Source: Methylibium petroleiphilum PM1 (GTDB lineage: Bacteria > Pseudomonadota > Gammaproteobacteria > Burkholderiales > Burkholderiaceae_C). From it: a stretch of DNA of 64,000 bases. Of the stretch, positions 57,814-64,000 are shown piece after piece. The position numbers and the translations under genes were made by a program. The stretch spans positions 2,480,001 to 2,544,000 of the forward strand of contig NC_008825.1 of assembly GCF_000015725.1 (NCBI RefSeq), in the 5' to 3' direction. The notes under the pieces are model-generated. The model was not told the DNA's origin, did not search any database, and saw only the letters and a list, made by a program, of their open reading frames with translations. Position 1 is the first letter of the stretch; each line of letters starts with the position of its first letter.

Positions 57814-58761
57814 TTAACACCCCCTTGCCGTGGAGTCTTTGAACGGCGGAGTCGGCGCCATCGCGCGGGCCAGTTCGATGGCACGGGATGGCTTTATGGG
57901 CCCCTGAGGGTAGGCGTCCAGCACGATCGCGGGTAGCAGGCGCTGCGTGAGGTCCGAGTAGGTAAAGCCGTAAGGGCGTTTGGCCTGCTCGCCCGTGGCC
58001 GCCACCAGGGATTGCAGATCGGCCTTGCCAAAGCCAGCGTCGCCCAGGCGCCGGTGAAGGACCTCAAGTCGCTGAGCTTCGTCAGGTCGCTCGAATACGA
58101 GGATGTCGGCCGCGCGTCGGCGCACGGCCGGGTCCAACGCGTTGAGGCGGTTAGTGCACATCAGCACAGCGGCCGGCAGGTGGCCGTTGGCCAGCCGGTC
58201 GATCCCGCGGATGAACGCATTCACGCCCGCGCGATCTTCATGATGCATCTGATCGGCTTCTCGGGATTGCGCGAGCGCATCGGCCTCATCAACCAGCAGT
58301 ATCACGCCTCCGCGTGATCGACTGCCCCTGGAGGACTTGACCTTGCTTGCTTCATGGAAGGCGTGGTCGAACGCCGCCGAGACGAGTTGGGTCATCTCGC
58401 CGACACGGCCTTGCCCCCGAGAAGACAGGCTGAGCGGTAGCAGTGTGATGTCGATCCCTTCTTGCCGCGCCACCATGTCACCGATCGTTTCGGCGAGTTC
58501 GGTCTTTCCGGAGCCCACATCGCCGGAGAGCACTACCAATGGGGGCCGGCGCAGCACGGCGTCGAGCAATCCTGTCGAATGAGCGTGGTGCTGGTCGAGC
58601 CATTCCTTGAGACCTGCGGGGTTGATGAGAACAGCGAGAACGTTACTCAGACGACGGATCTTGTCGTCCATTCCGACCAGCTTGGCCAGACGGCTCTGGG
58701 CGTCGGCATCTGGCAAAGTGATGGGGCGTTCGAACAGCCCCGGCGTGCTGGTAGTGGTCAT
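57814..58761 (-). CDS. cap6: Cap6, TRIP13-like AAA+ ATPase of type III CBASS
   Basis: The 315-residue AAA+ protein has Walker A LSGDVGSGKTELAETIG, Walker B GGVILLVDEADALAQ, sensor 1 LMCTNRLNALDPAVRRR and a C-terminal lid. In type III CBASS this TRIP13 homologue disassembles the HORMA-CdnC complex and so prevents or ends signalling in uninfected cells. Its ATG overlaps the cap7 stop by 1 nt (TGATG) and its own stop abuts the nucC start. Confidence 0.92.
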   Translation of the reverse strand: MTTTSTPGLFERPITLPDADAQSRLAKLVGMDDKIRRLSNVLAVLINPAGLKEWLDQHHAHSTGLLDAVLRRPPLVVLSGDVGSGKTELAETIGDMVARQEGIDITLLPLSLSSRGQGRVGEMTQLVSAAFDHAFHEASKVKSSRGSRSRGGVILLVDEADALAQSREADQMHHEDRAGVNAFIRGIDRLANGHLPAAVLMCTNRLNALDPAVRRRAADILVFERPDEAQRLEVLHRRLGDAGFGKADLQSLVAATGEQAKRPYGFTYSDLTQRLLPAIVLDAYPQGPIKPSRAIELARAMAPTPPFKDSTARGC

Positions 58762-59276
58762 CAGTAGCTCCTGACACTGGCGCGGCCCAAGGCGCGGCCG
58801 CCGGATGAATACGTCTTGTCGTCGGCGAAGTAGCCTCCGCTGACCGATGGCTCGGGCGCTCCCGTGCGTTGGACGGGCAACTGCTGCTTGATGGCTTCGC
58901 GCTGCGCCAGCGTGAGTGCATCCCAGGCAGAGCTGTAGGTGAGATAGCTGTAGAACGACGCTCCTGCCACGTTGGTGCCGGGGCGAACGCGGCCCGGATC
59001 GTCATCCATGCCGTCTCCAGCCAGTTCACGGGCCGTGTAGCGCAGGGTCGGCTCGATCCATTCGCCATCGCGCTTGAAGCCATAGGTCACCGTGTCGAGA
59101 TAGCCTTGACGCAAGAGCTCCGTGATCTCGCCTTCGAGTCGCTCGATGAAAGCATCGTCGGGGGCATGGTAGAAGCGCTGCATTCGCTTCAGGTCGGCTG
59201 CCACTTTCGCCGCCAGGTGCCTGGCATGCGTCAAGGTGAACGCCTTGGTCTCGGTGGTGGTGTAGGCGTAACTCAT
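58761..59276 (-). CDS. cap7: Cap7, bacterial HORMA-domain protein of CBASS
   Basis: The 171-residue protein has the bacterial HORMA pattern: TKAFTLTHARHLAAKVAADL at the N-terminus, TVTYGFKRDGEWIEPTLRYT in the middle and the safety-belt end TYSSGGRALGRASVRSY. HORMA proteins sense a phage-derived peptide or protein, bind CdnC and switch on its cyclase activity; Cap6 reverses this. The start at 59276 lies 5 nt after the cdnC stop. Only one HORMA gene is present, as in the E. coli MS115-1 type of system. Confidence 0.88.
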   Translation of the reverse strand: MSYAYTTTETKAFTLTHARHLAAKVAADLKRMQRFYHAPDDAFIERLEGEITELLRQGYLDTVTYGFKRDGEWIEPTLRYTARELAGDGMDDDPGRVRPGTNVAGASFYSYLTYSSAWDALTLAQREAIKQQLPVQRTGAPEPSVSGGYFADDKTYSSGGRALGRASVRSY

Positions 59277-59281
59277 GGTGT

Positions 59282-60247
59282 TCACCCTTGGAAAGAGGAG
59301 CCGAAGACCTTCTGCCAGTAGTGCACGGTTAACTCCTTGGTAGGTGCCTTCAGTGCGGCGTCGATGGCGTCGCCAGCGTCCAGCGCCGCGTCTACGATCG
59401 CGGCGGCATTCTGGGCGGTGTACAGCCGCGCAACGTTGTTGGACGCATTGATCGGGTCGATGATCTGCACACGGTCCGCGCTGGGTGCCACCGTCGAGGC
59501 CTGGTAGTAGTCCTCGAACACGATGCGCTCGCTCAGGTTGCTCTCTGCGACGTATGTGAAGAAGGACTGCAGCGCTTCGGGGTAGTCCGAAAGATCGGTG
59601 CCGTTGTCTGTCAGCTTGGCCAGGATCATTTCGATCATGAACGACTTGAAGCGGAATCCGTCGTGTTCCTGCTTCATGCGACGTGCCCAGTACTTGATCA
59701 GCCGCACCACCTGCGCGAAGTGCGTGGGCTGCGCTTGCTTGCGCTTGCGGGCGCACTCCAGGTGTAGCGGAATGCTGGTTTCCAAGAACGAGCCGTCGTC
59801 CTGGCTGATGAGGTTGCCGCGCCAGTCGGGTAGGCCGGCGTACAGTACGGGTACGACATCCACGTTCAATCCGGTTCCGCGGAAGTTCACCGTGACCGAG
59901 TAGGTCTGGGGCTGCACCTGTTCGGGGCTGAAGTTGGGAAACGCCTTGCGCAGCTTCTCGGCAAGGTAGTTCAGCAGGGCCTGGAGGTCGTGAGGCGCAT
60001 CGGAGCCGCTGATATAGACGGCCACGTCGATGTCGTTCAGCGAGCGCAGTGCCGTGCCCTTCGCCAAGCTGCCGGACAGCAGCATTTTCTTCAGCGCGAA
60101 GTCCGGATGCTCCGCGAGGTAGCCCTCCAGCTTTTCGCGCAGTCGGCGCGCCTGTGCCCGGAACTCATCGGCCTTTTCCTTGGGCAGGTTGACGCGTTCC
60201 TCGGCAAAGCGGACGAGGTCGCGGTGATCGACGTGAGCTCTGGACAT
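59282..60247 (-). CDS. cdnC: CdnC, CBASS cyclic oligonucleotide synthase
   Basis: The 321-residue nucleotidyltransferase has the polymerase-beta-like motif LLSGSLAKGTALRSLNDIDV with Asp at 72 and 74, and the third acid at D130 (GTGLNVDVVPVLYAG). A C-terminal helical domain follows (KYWARRMKQEHDGF, FKSFMIEMILAKL). This is the CdnC clade that makes cyclic tri-AMP for NucC when held active by HORMA and DNA. AAGGAG lies 9 nt before the ATG at 60247. It is the first gene of the minus-strand operon and is divergent from capH-capP. Confidence 0.93.
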   Translation of the reverse strand: MSRAHVDHRDLVRFAEERVNLPKEKADEFRAQARRLREKLEGYLAEHPDFALKKMLLSGSLAKGTALRSLNDIDVAVYISGSDAPHDLQALLNYLAEKLRKAFPNFSPEQVQPQTYSVTVNFRGTGLNVDVVPVLYAGLPDWRGNLISQDDGSFLETSIPLHLECARKRKQAQPTHFAQVVRLIKYWARRMKQEHDGFRFKSFMIEMILAKLTDNGTDLSDYPEALQSFFTYVAESNLSERIVFEDYYQASTVAPSADRVQIIDPINASNNVARLYTAQNAAAIVDAALDAGDAIDAALKAPTKELTVHYWQKVFGSSFQG

Positions 60248-60320
60248 GTGGACATGCTCCTTCGGTGATTGGGCCGGGCTGTCCGATCAGTCCTTGTGAT
60301 CGCGCTCAGAGCGCCGGCAG

Positions 60321-60338
60321 AAAAAGTTCGGCATCGTG
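60321..60338 (+). promoter_or_regulatory. CapH operator-like box 1
   Basis: AAAAAGTTCGGCATCGTG, 16 of 18 bases identical to the box at 60380-60397 and in the same orientation. It lies downstream of the CBASS -10 box, where a bound repressor would block transcription. Confidence 0.6.
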
Positions 60339-60349
60339 AACTTGTCGTG

Positions 60350-60377
60350 ATGTTACACCCGTTTCCTCGGTTGTCAA
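60350..60377 (-). promoter_or_regulatory. CBASS operon promoter
   Basis: On the minus strand TTGACA (60377-60372) and TAACAT (60355-60350) are 16 nt apart, about 105 nt before the cdnC ATG. It is bracketed by the two CapH-like boxes. Confidence 0.65.
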
Positions 60378-60379
60378 AC

Positions 60380-60397
60380 AAAAAGTTCGGTACCGTG
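60380..60397 (+). promoter_or_regulatory. CapH operator-like box 2
   Basis: AAAAAGTTCGGTACCGTG abuts the upstream edge of the CBASS promoter and lies 42 nt before the capH ATG, so it could control both divergent transcripts. Confidence 0.6.
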
Positions 60398-60438
60398 GTA
60401 TTCTCAGAGTTCGTAGGAACTAGACAGGAGACGTGACC

Positions 60439-60762
60439 ATGGCGACCCGTCTCGGGGAAAAGCTGCGCGAGCTGCGAAAGGAGCGCAAGCTAACCCTTGA
60501 AAAGCTGGCCGACGCCGCCGGCTTGAGCAAAAGCTATCTTTGGGAACTTGAGAATCGCGAGTCCCAGCGGCCATCAGCAGAAAAGCTCACCGCGCTGGCG
60601 GACGCGCTGGGTGTGGCGGCCTCGTACTTCATAGAGGAAGACGTGCGCGCACCAGAAGAGCGGCATTTGGACGAGGCGTTTTTTCGCGGCTACCAGAAGC
60701 TGGAGCCTGAGGCGAAGGAACAACTTCGCAAGATCCTCGATACCTTCAAGAAGACCCCATGA
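60439..60762 (+). CDS. capH: CapH, XRE-family repressor of CBASS
   Basis: The 107-residue protein has an N-terminal helix-turn-helix (LGEKLRELRKERKLTLEKLA, LSKSYLWELENRESQRPSAE) and a short helical C-terminal part for oligomerisation. Next to a CapP-type peptidase and divergent from CBASS it fits CapH, which represses the operon until cleaved by CapP after DNA damage. AGGAG lies 8 nt before the ATG at 60439. Its stop overlaps the capP start by 4 nt. Confidence 0.88.
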   Translation: MATRLGEKLRELRKERKLTLEKLADAAGLSKSYLWELENRESQRPSAEKLTALADALGVAASYFIEEDVRAPEERHLDEAFFRGYQKLEPEAKEQLRKILDTFKKTP

Positions 60763-61628
60763 CGGACGGCGGCTGGACGCCCCAGCGTGCTGCGAATCGC
60801 CTCGTGAAGGTGGTCGAAGCTGTCAGCATGGCGCACGGCATTGATCGGTTTCCGGTGGACGTGCCTCAGTTGGCGCTTGAGTCCGCTCGCATATTCAACT
60901 GGTCAGATCCCATCACAAAGGTCCAAGCTGCGGCGATCAAAGGTTTTGACGGAGCATTGTTTCCCGGGGATGGCCGCAAGGAGTGGCTGCTCCTCTACAA
61001 CAACGCGGTGACATCTCCGGGACGTGTGCGCTTCACGCAAGCGCACGAACTTGGGCACTACATTCTGCACCGGATGCAAAGGGAGTCCTTCCAGTGCAGT
61101 GATGCCGACATGCTGAACTGGTCCCAGGACGATCGCGACATCGAGGCTCAGGCGGATCTGTTTGCTTCGTACCTGCTGATGCCGCTGGACGACTACCGCA
61201 AGCAGGTCACCACGAACGTCGACATGGACATCCTCGGCGCATGCGCGGAGCGCTACGGTGTGTCGCTGACGGCGGCGATCTTGAAGTGGTTGCAGTACAC
61301 CGATGAGAAGGCCGTTCTAGTGATGTCCAACGATGGCTTCATCAATTGGGCTTGGTCGAGCGAACCCGCGGCCCGAGCTGGCGCGTTCTTCCGCACCCGT
61401 GGCAACGTCATTCCTCTGCCAGAACACTCCCTCGCGGCAAATCAGGAAGTGCTGCATGATCGACAAGGCACCAAGATTTCCGCGGCCGTTTGGTTCCCAC
61501 ACGCCGATCCGAGTATTCCGCTGCGTGAGATGAAGATACACGCAGCACAGTACGACGCTACGCTGAGCCTTTTGTGCTTACCGCGATCAGCCGAAGCTTG
61601 GCCGCCACGTGACCGTGACGAAGAGTAG
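60759..61628 (+). CDS. capP: CapP, ImmA/IrrE-type metallopeptidase that activates CBASS
   Basis: The 289-residue protein has the zinc-protease motif HELGH (His96, Glu97, His100) in RFTQAHELGHYILHR, and a downstream acidic segment DIEAQADLFASYLLMP that supplies the third ligand. The C-terminal part is a regulatory domain. CapP proteins are stimulated by single-stranded DNA and cleave CapH, raising CBASS expression. It is co-translated with capH (ATGA overlap). The pair lies between CBASS and the conjugation genes. Confidence 0.88.
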   Translation: MTDGGWTPQRAANRLVKVVEAVSMAHGIDRFPVDVPQLALESARIFNWSDPITKVQAAAIKGFDGALFPGDGRKEWLLLYNNAVTSPGRVRFTQAHELGHYILHRMQRESFQCSDADMLNWSQDDRDIEAQADLFASYLLMPLDDYRKQVTTNVDMDILGACAERYGVSLTAAILKWLQYTDEKAVLVMSNDGFINWAWSSEPAARAGAFFRTRGNVIPLPEHSLAANQEVLHDRQGTKISAAVWFPHADPSIPLREMKIHAAQYDATLSLLCLPRSAEAWPPRDRDEE

Positions 61629-61640
61629 CTGATTGCTAGA

Positions 61641-61673
61641 AAGAAGGTGGTCGAGCGCTAGCTCCCTTTCTTT
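61641..61673 (+). terminator. Possible terminator after capP
   Basis: GAGC-GCTA-GCTC inner stem with an imperfect outer AAGAAGG/CCTTTCTT stem and a pyrimidine tail ending CTTT. It separates the cargo from the conjugation operon. Confidence 0.45.
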
Positions 61674-61729
61674 GCTGCGCGTTCGGTTTCATGCGCCGAA
61701 GGTATCGGCTCCGCTACAGGAGCCGAGCG

Positions 61730-62311
61730 ATGCATCGATTTCCATCTTTTCTATCCATTGCCCGCCGGCTAGGCACTACTGGCCTTCTATTGATCTTCGC
61801 AGCATTGCCAGCCGGCTGCACCACCATTACGCCACCCCAGGTCGAAGTGCCGGCACGGAACTCCGGGAGCGTTGCTGAAGCATCTCCGCCGGCACTGATT
61901 CCGGTCGTCCGCTACGGCCGCTACACATTGGTCGAACTGATGCCGGAGCCTGCCCAGCGCGATCTGCTGCAGCAGACCTTGGAAGTCTCCATCCCGCCCA
62001 CGCTCAATGCGAACGTGGGCGACGCCATGCGGCATGTCCTGCTGCGCTCGGGCTACCGGCTCTGCGATGCGGGCGAGGCCGCATCGCTCTACGCGCTGCC
62101 GCTGCCTGCCGCACACCTGCGCCTGGGTCCGCTGATGCTGCGCGATGCCTTGCTGACCCTTGCCGGCCCCGCCTGGGAGCTGTCGGTCGATGACTCGACC
62201 CGCCAGGTCTGCTTCAGCCGGCGCGGTGCCTCCACCTCCCTTTCCGCCAACCCGCCCGGCACCGCCACGCCCGTGCCGGACGCCGACCGGCCCGAGGAAC
62301 TGCAGCCATGA
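61730..62311 (+). CDS. pilL: PilL-like N-terminal domain lipoprotein of the ICE conjugation system
   Basis: The 193-residue protein has a signal peptide with lipobox (LIFAALPAGCTT) and the PFGI-1-type PilL pattern (IPVVRYGRYTLVELMPEPAQ, LNANVGDAMRHVLLRSGYRL). It is the first gene of the conjugative transfer block in this ICE class and probably sits in the outer membrane or periplasm as part of the mating apparatus. The ATG at 61730 follows CAGGAG; upstream ATG at 61691 lacks a good site. It overlaps the next gene by 4 nt. Confidence 0.85.
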   Translation: MHRFPSFLSIARRLGTTGLLLIFAALPAGCTTITPPQVEVPARNSGSVAEASPPALIPVVRYGRYTLVELMPEPAQRDLLQQTLEVSIPPTLNANVGDAMRHVLLRSGYRLCDAGEAASLYALPLPAAHLRLGPLMLRDALLTLAGPAWELSVDDSTRQVCFSRRGASTSLSANPPGTATPVPDADRPEELQP

Positions 62312-62955
62312 CCTTTCCCCAAGCGCCATCCGAGCGCGATTCCCGCACGCGCTGGCTCAGGATCGCCGCGGCCTTCTGGCTGCTGCTCATCAGTGCCGTG
62401 GCACTCATCAACAGCGTCGGCCTGTCTCGGCTCGCAGAACAGACCCAGAGCAGCGCACAGGATGCGCAGGTCAATGCGCTGGGCCTGCGCGTGGCCGATC
62501 TCGAACAACAGGCCGATGCGGACAAGCGCCGGCCGGCGCCGATCAGCCAGGCCGAATTCGCCAACGCGCGGCAGGCGCTGGACGAACGGATGACGCGCCT
62601 CGAAGAGGCCGATGAGGCGAGGGCCTTGGCCGTCGACCTGCAGACGCTGCTGGCGCGCGTGAACGCAATCGAAACCCGCCTTGAGAAAACCCGGCAGGTG
62701 GCATCCGCCGCTCGCCCGCGCACTCCGGTTGCGACGAAGCCCAAGGTGCCGGAGCCGCCGTTCCGTGTGCTCGGCGTGGAGCTGCGGGGAGGCGAGCGCT
62801 TTCTGTCGATCACCTCTACCGCCGCGGCCTCGCTCGCGGGCGCCCGGCTGCTGCGCGAGGGCGATGCCGAGGGCGGCTGGCAACTGCAGTCCATCGAGGC
62901 GCAGGCGGGCGTGTTCCAGGTGAACGGCCAGACGCAGCGCGTTGCGGTGCCGTAG
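62308..62955 (+). CDS. Membrane-anchored coiled-coil protein of the conjugation block
   Basis: The 215-residue protein has one N-terminal membrane helix (IAAAFWLLLISAVALINSVG), a long coiled coil (about residues 45-125: ARQALDERMTRLEEADEARA) and a small C-terminal beta-rich domain (PPFRVLGVELRGGERFLSIT). The topology resembles inner-membrane alignment proteins of pilus systems such as PilP or GspC; the assignment to a named family is not secure. It is co-translated with pilL and conserved in ICEs of this kind. Confidence 0.65.
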   Translation: MTFPQAPSERDSRTRWLRIAAAFWLLLISAVALINSVGLSRLAEQTQSSAQDAQVNALGLRVADLEQQADADKRRPAPISQAEFANARQALDERMTRLEEADEARALAVDLQTLLARVNAIETRLEKTRQVASAARPRTPVATKPKVPEPPFRVLGVELRGGERFLSITSTAAASLAGARLLREGDAEGGWQLQSIEAQAGVFQVNGQTQRVAVP

Positions 62956-62963
62956 GAGGTGTC

Positions 62964-63041
62964 ATGACCCCCACGCTCACTTCGTTCGCTGCCCCCCGAG
63001 GGGGCTTCAGCCTCCTTGAGGCGGCTCGGCGGAGGCTGACC
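62964..63041. repeat. GC-rich dispersed repeat element
   Basis: The segment CACTTCGTTCGCTGCCCCCC followed by GAGGGGGC and then GGCGGCTC-type sequence contains GCCCCC/GGGGGC and GCCTCC/GGAGGC-like inverted repeats. This type of unit recurs between genes in many Burkholderiales chromosomes. It lies before the true start of the next gene, whose open frame runs back through it. Confidence 0.55.
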
Positions 63042-63761
63042 ATGAACCTGCGGTCGTTGCTCGCTGCCGTCGTCCTGTTCGCCACCTTCGGCGCATCCGC
63101 CCAGCCGGCCCCGGTGACGAACTCGCGCATGGTGCCCGCCCAGGTGCAGCCGGGCGCTGATGCCGCGCTCGACGAGAGACAGGCGCGGGAGTGGGGGCTT
63201 CGCTCCGAGGAGTGGGCACGTTACCGGCAACTGATGCAGGGGCCGCTCGGGGTCTATTCGCCCCAGCTCGATCCGCTCACGGCGCTGGGCATCGAGGCAC
63301 GTAGCGAGGAGGAGCGCAGGCGCTACGCGGAGTTGCAGGTGCAGGCCGAGGCCCAGCGCGTCGGCAAGACGCTGGCCTACCAGCGCGCCTACGACGCGGC
63401 GTGGCAGCGCCTGTTTCCCGGCCAGCCGCGCGTGAGCCTGCCCGGCGCCAAGGCGCAGGGTGCCGGCAACACCGGCTCCGGGCGCCTGGCGGTCTTCGTC
63501 AAGGCCGACTGCGCACCGTGCGCGCAGCGCGTGCAGCAGTTGCAAGCGGCCGGCACAGCCTTCGACCTCTACATGGTCGGCAGCCGTCAGGACGACGCGC
63601 GCATCCGGCAGTGGGCCACCCGGGCGGGCATCGACCCGGCCAGGGTGCGCGCCCGCACCATCACGCTCAACCACGATGCGGGGCGCTGGCTGTCGCTCGG
63701 CCTGCCCGGCGAGCTGCCGGCCGTGGTGCGCGAGGTGAACGGTCAATGGCAGCGGCAGTAG
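63042..63761 (+). CDS. TIGR03759-family ICE protein
   Basis: The 239-residue protein has a signal peptide (LLAAVVLFATFGASAQPAPV) and the TIGR03759 pattern: ALDERQAREWGLRSEEWARY, QGPLGVYSPQLDPLTALGIE, and a thioredoxin-like C-terminal part (AVFVKADCAPCAQRVQQLQA with a CxxC). It is periplasmic and may handle disulfides or hold components of the mating channel. I start it at 63042 because GGAGG lies upstream and the signal peptide then is terminal; the start at 62964 would add residues encoded by a repeat. It overlaps the transglycosylase gene. Confidence 0.85.
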   Translation: MNLRSLLAAVVLFATFGASAQPAPVTNSRMVPAQVQPGADAALDERQAREWGLRSEEWARYRQLMQGPLGVYSPQLDPLTALGIEARSEEERRRYAELQVQAEAQRVGKTLAYQRAYDAAWQRLFPGQPRVSLPGAKAQGAGNTGSGRLAVFVKADCAPCAQRVQQLQAAGTAFDLYMVGSRQDDARIRQWATRAGIDPARVRARTITLNHDAGRWLSLGLPGELPAVVREVNGQWQRQ

Positions 63762-64000
63762 GTACGCCGGGCCGGGAGCGTCGGCCGTCCCGCGTCGCCA
63801 TCCGCTGCGCCAGCGCCGCGCTGCTGCTCGCCACCGGCGGCTGGGCGTTGGCCGCCCTGGCGCGGGAAGTGCCGCCGCCGGCCTATCAAATGGCGGCGCA
63901 TCGTGCAGACGTGCCGGCGGCGGTGCTGTACGCGGTGGCCTTGCAGGAGAGCGGCGCCATGCTGCGCGGGCGCCTGATCCCCTGGCCGTGGACGCTCAAC
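63746..64000 (+). CDS. Lytic transglycosylase (SLT domain) of the ICE, cut by window edge
   Basis: Only the first 85 residues are present. A hydrophobic leader (CASAALLLATGGWALAALA) is followed by PPPAYQMAAHRADVPAAVLY and AVALQESG, where the Glu is the catalytic residue of SLT/MltC-type transglycosylases. It would open peptidoglycan for the mating apparatus. Its start overlaps the TIGR03759 gene by 16 nt, the usual order in this ICE class. Confidence 0.85.
   Translation, partial: MAAAVGTPGRERRPSRVAIRCASAALLLATGGWALAALAREVPPPAYQMAAHRADVPAAVLYAVALQESGAMLRGRLIPWPWTLN

Overview
The left 18 kb is ordinary chromosome of a GC-rich betaproteobacterium, most likely Burkholderiales (inferred from gene content and order, not from a marker gene). 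It carries an assimilatory nitrate/nitrite cluster: a NasT-like regulator cut by the window edge, a NarK-type transporter, a PP2C phosphatase/protein kinase fusion on the opposite strand, nirB, nirD, a nasA-type nitrate reductase, ybiB, and cobA, which makes the siroheme precursor that NirB needs. Housekeeping genes follow: alaS, a gabD-like dehydrogenase, an lpxO-like hydroxylase and a degenerate GGDEF protein.

At 18158-18175 lies an 18-bp copy of the 3' end of a tRNA-Gly gene, followed on the minus strand by a terminator hairpin. From there to the right edge (and beyond) the window is one end of an integrative and conjugative element (ICE) of the ICEclc/PAGI-2/PFGI-1 class. The end seen here is the regulator/partition end. 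The intact tRNA-Gly and the integrase should lie at the far end, outside the window. Backbone order: two LysR regulators, a hypothetical gene, alpA, parA, a HicA-like small gene, parB (bisD-like), a DUF2857 gene (bisC-like), an STY4528-type replication gene, a Xre/RES toxin-antitoxin pair, a PFL_4669-family gene, a DUF3158 gene, ssb and topB. After cargo come small hypothetical genes, DUF3577, DUF3275, a DUF6094 methyltransferase and an SNF2-like helicase. The conjugation genes start at 61730 (PilL-like lipoprotein, TIGR03759, transglycosylase).

Three cargo blocks interrupt the backbone. (1) An arsenic block at 33072-36315: arsR, arsI/cadI, a thioredoxin-type arsC, acr3 and an ArsC-ArsN fusion. 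(2) A metal block at about 38428-49884: a PbrR/CadR-type MerR regulator, a cytochrome c-FTR1 permease, a fatty acid hydroxylase-DUF3703 fusion, a short CDF transporter, a CzcCBA/CusCBA-type RND pump, a MAPEG protein and a Cys-rich EF-hand repeat protein. (3) A complete type III CBASS anti-phage system at 57088-61628: cdnC, HORMA cap7, TRIP13-like cap6 and nucC, divergent from capH-capP.

Several non-coding signals are not explained by the genes. An origin-like array (DnaA box, six nonamer repeats, AT-rich island flanked by inverted repeats) lies inside the STY4528 gene. A five-helix RNA occurs twice with compensatory base changes. A 17-bp perfect palindrome occurs three times, upstream of backbone genes. 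Nested GC-rich hairpins precede most genes of the 36.6-54.6 kb backbone. Tandem operators lie upstream of alpA, and a 12-G tract lies at the ribosome binding site of a LysR regulator.
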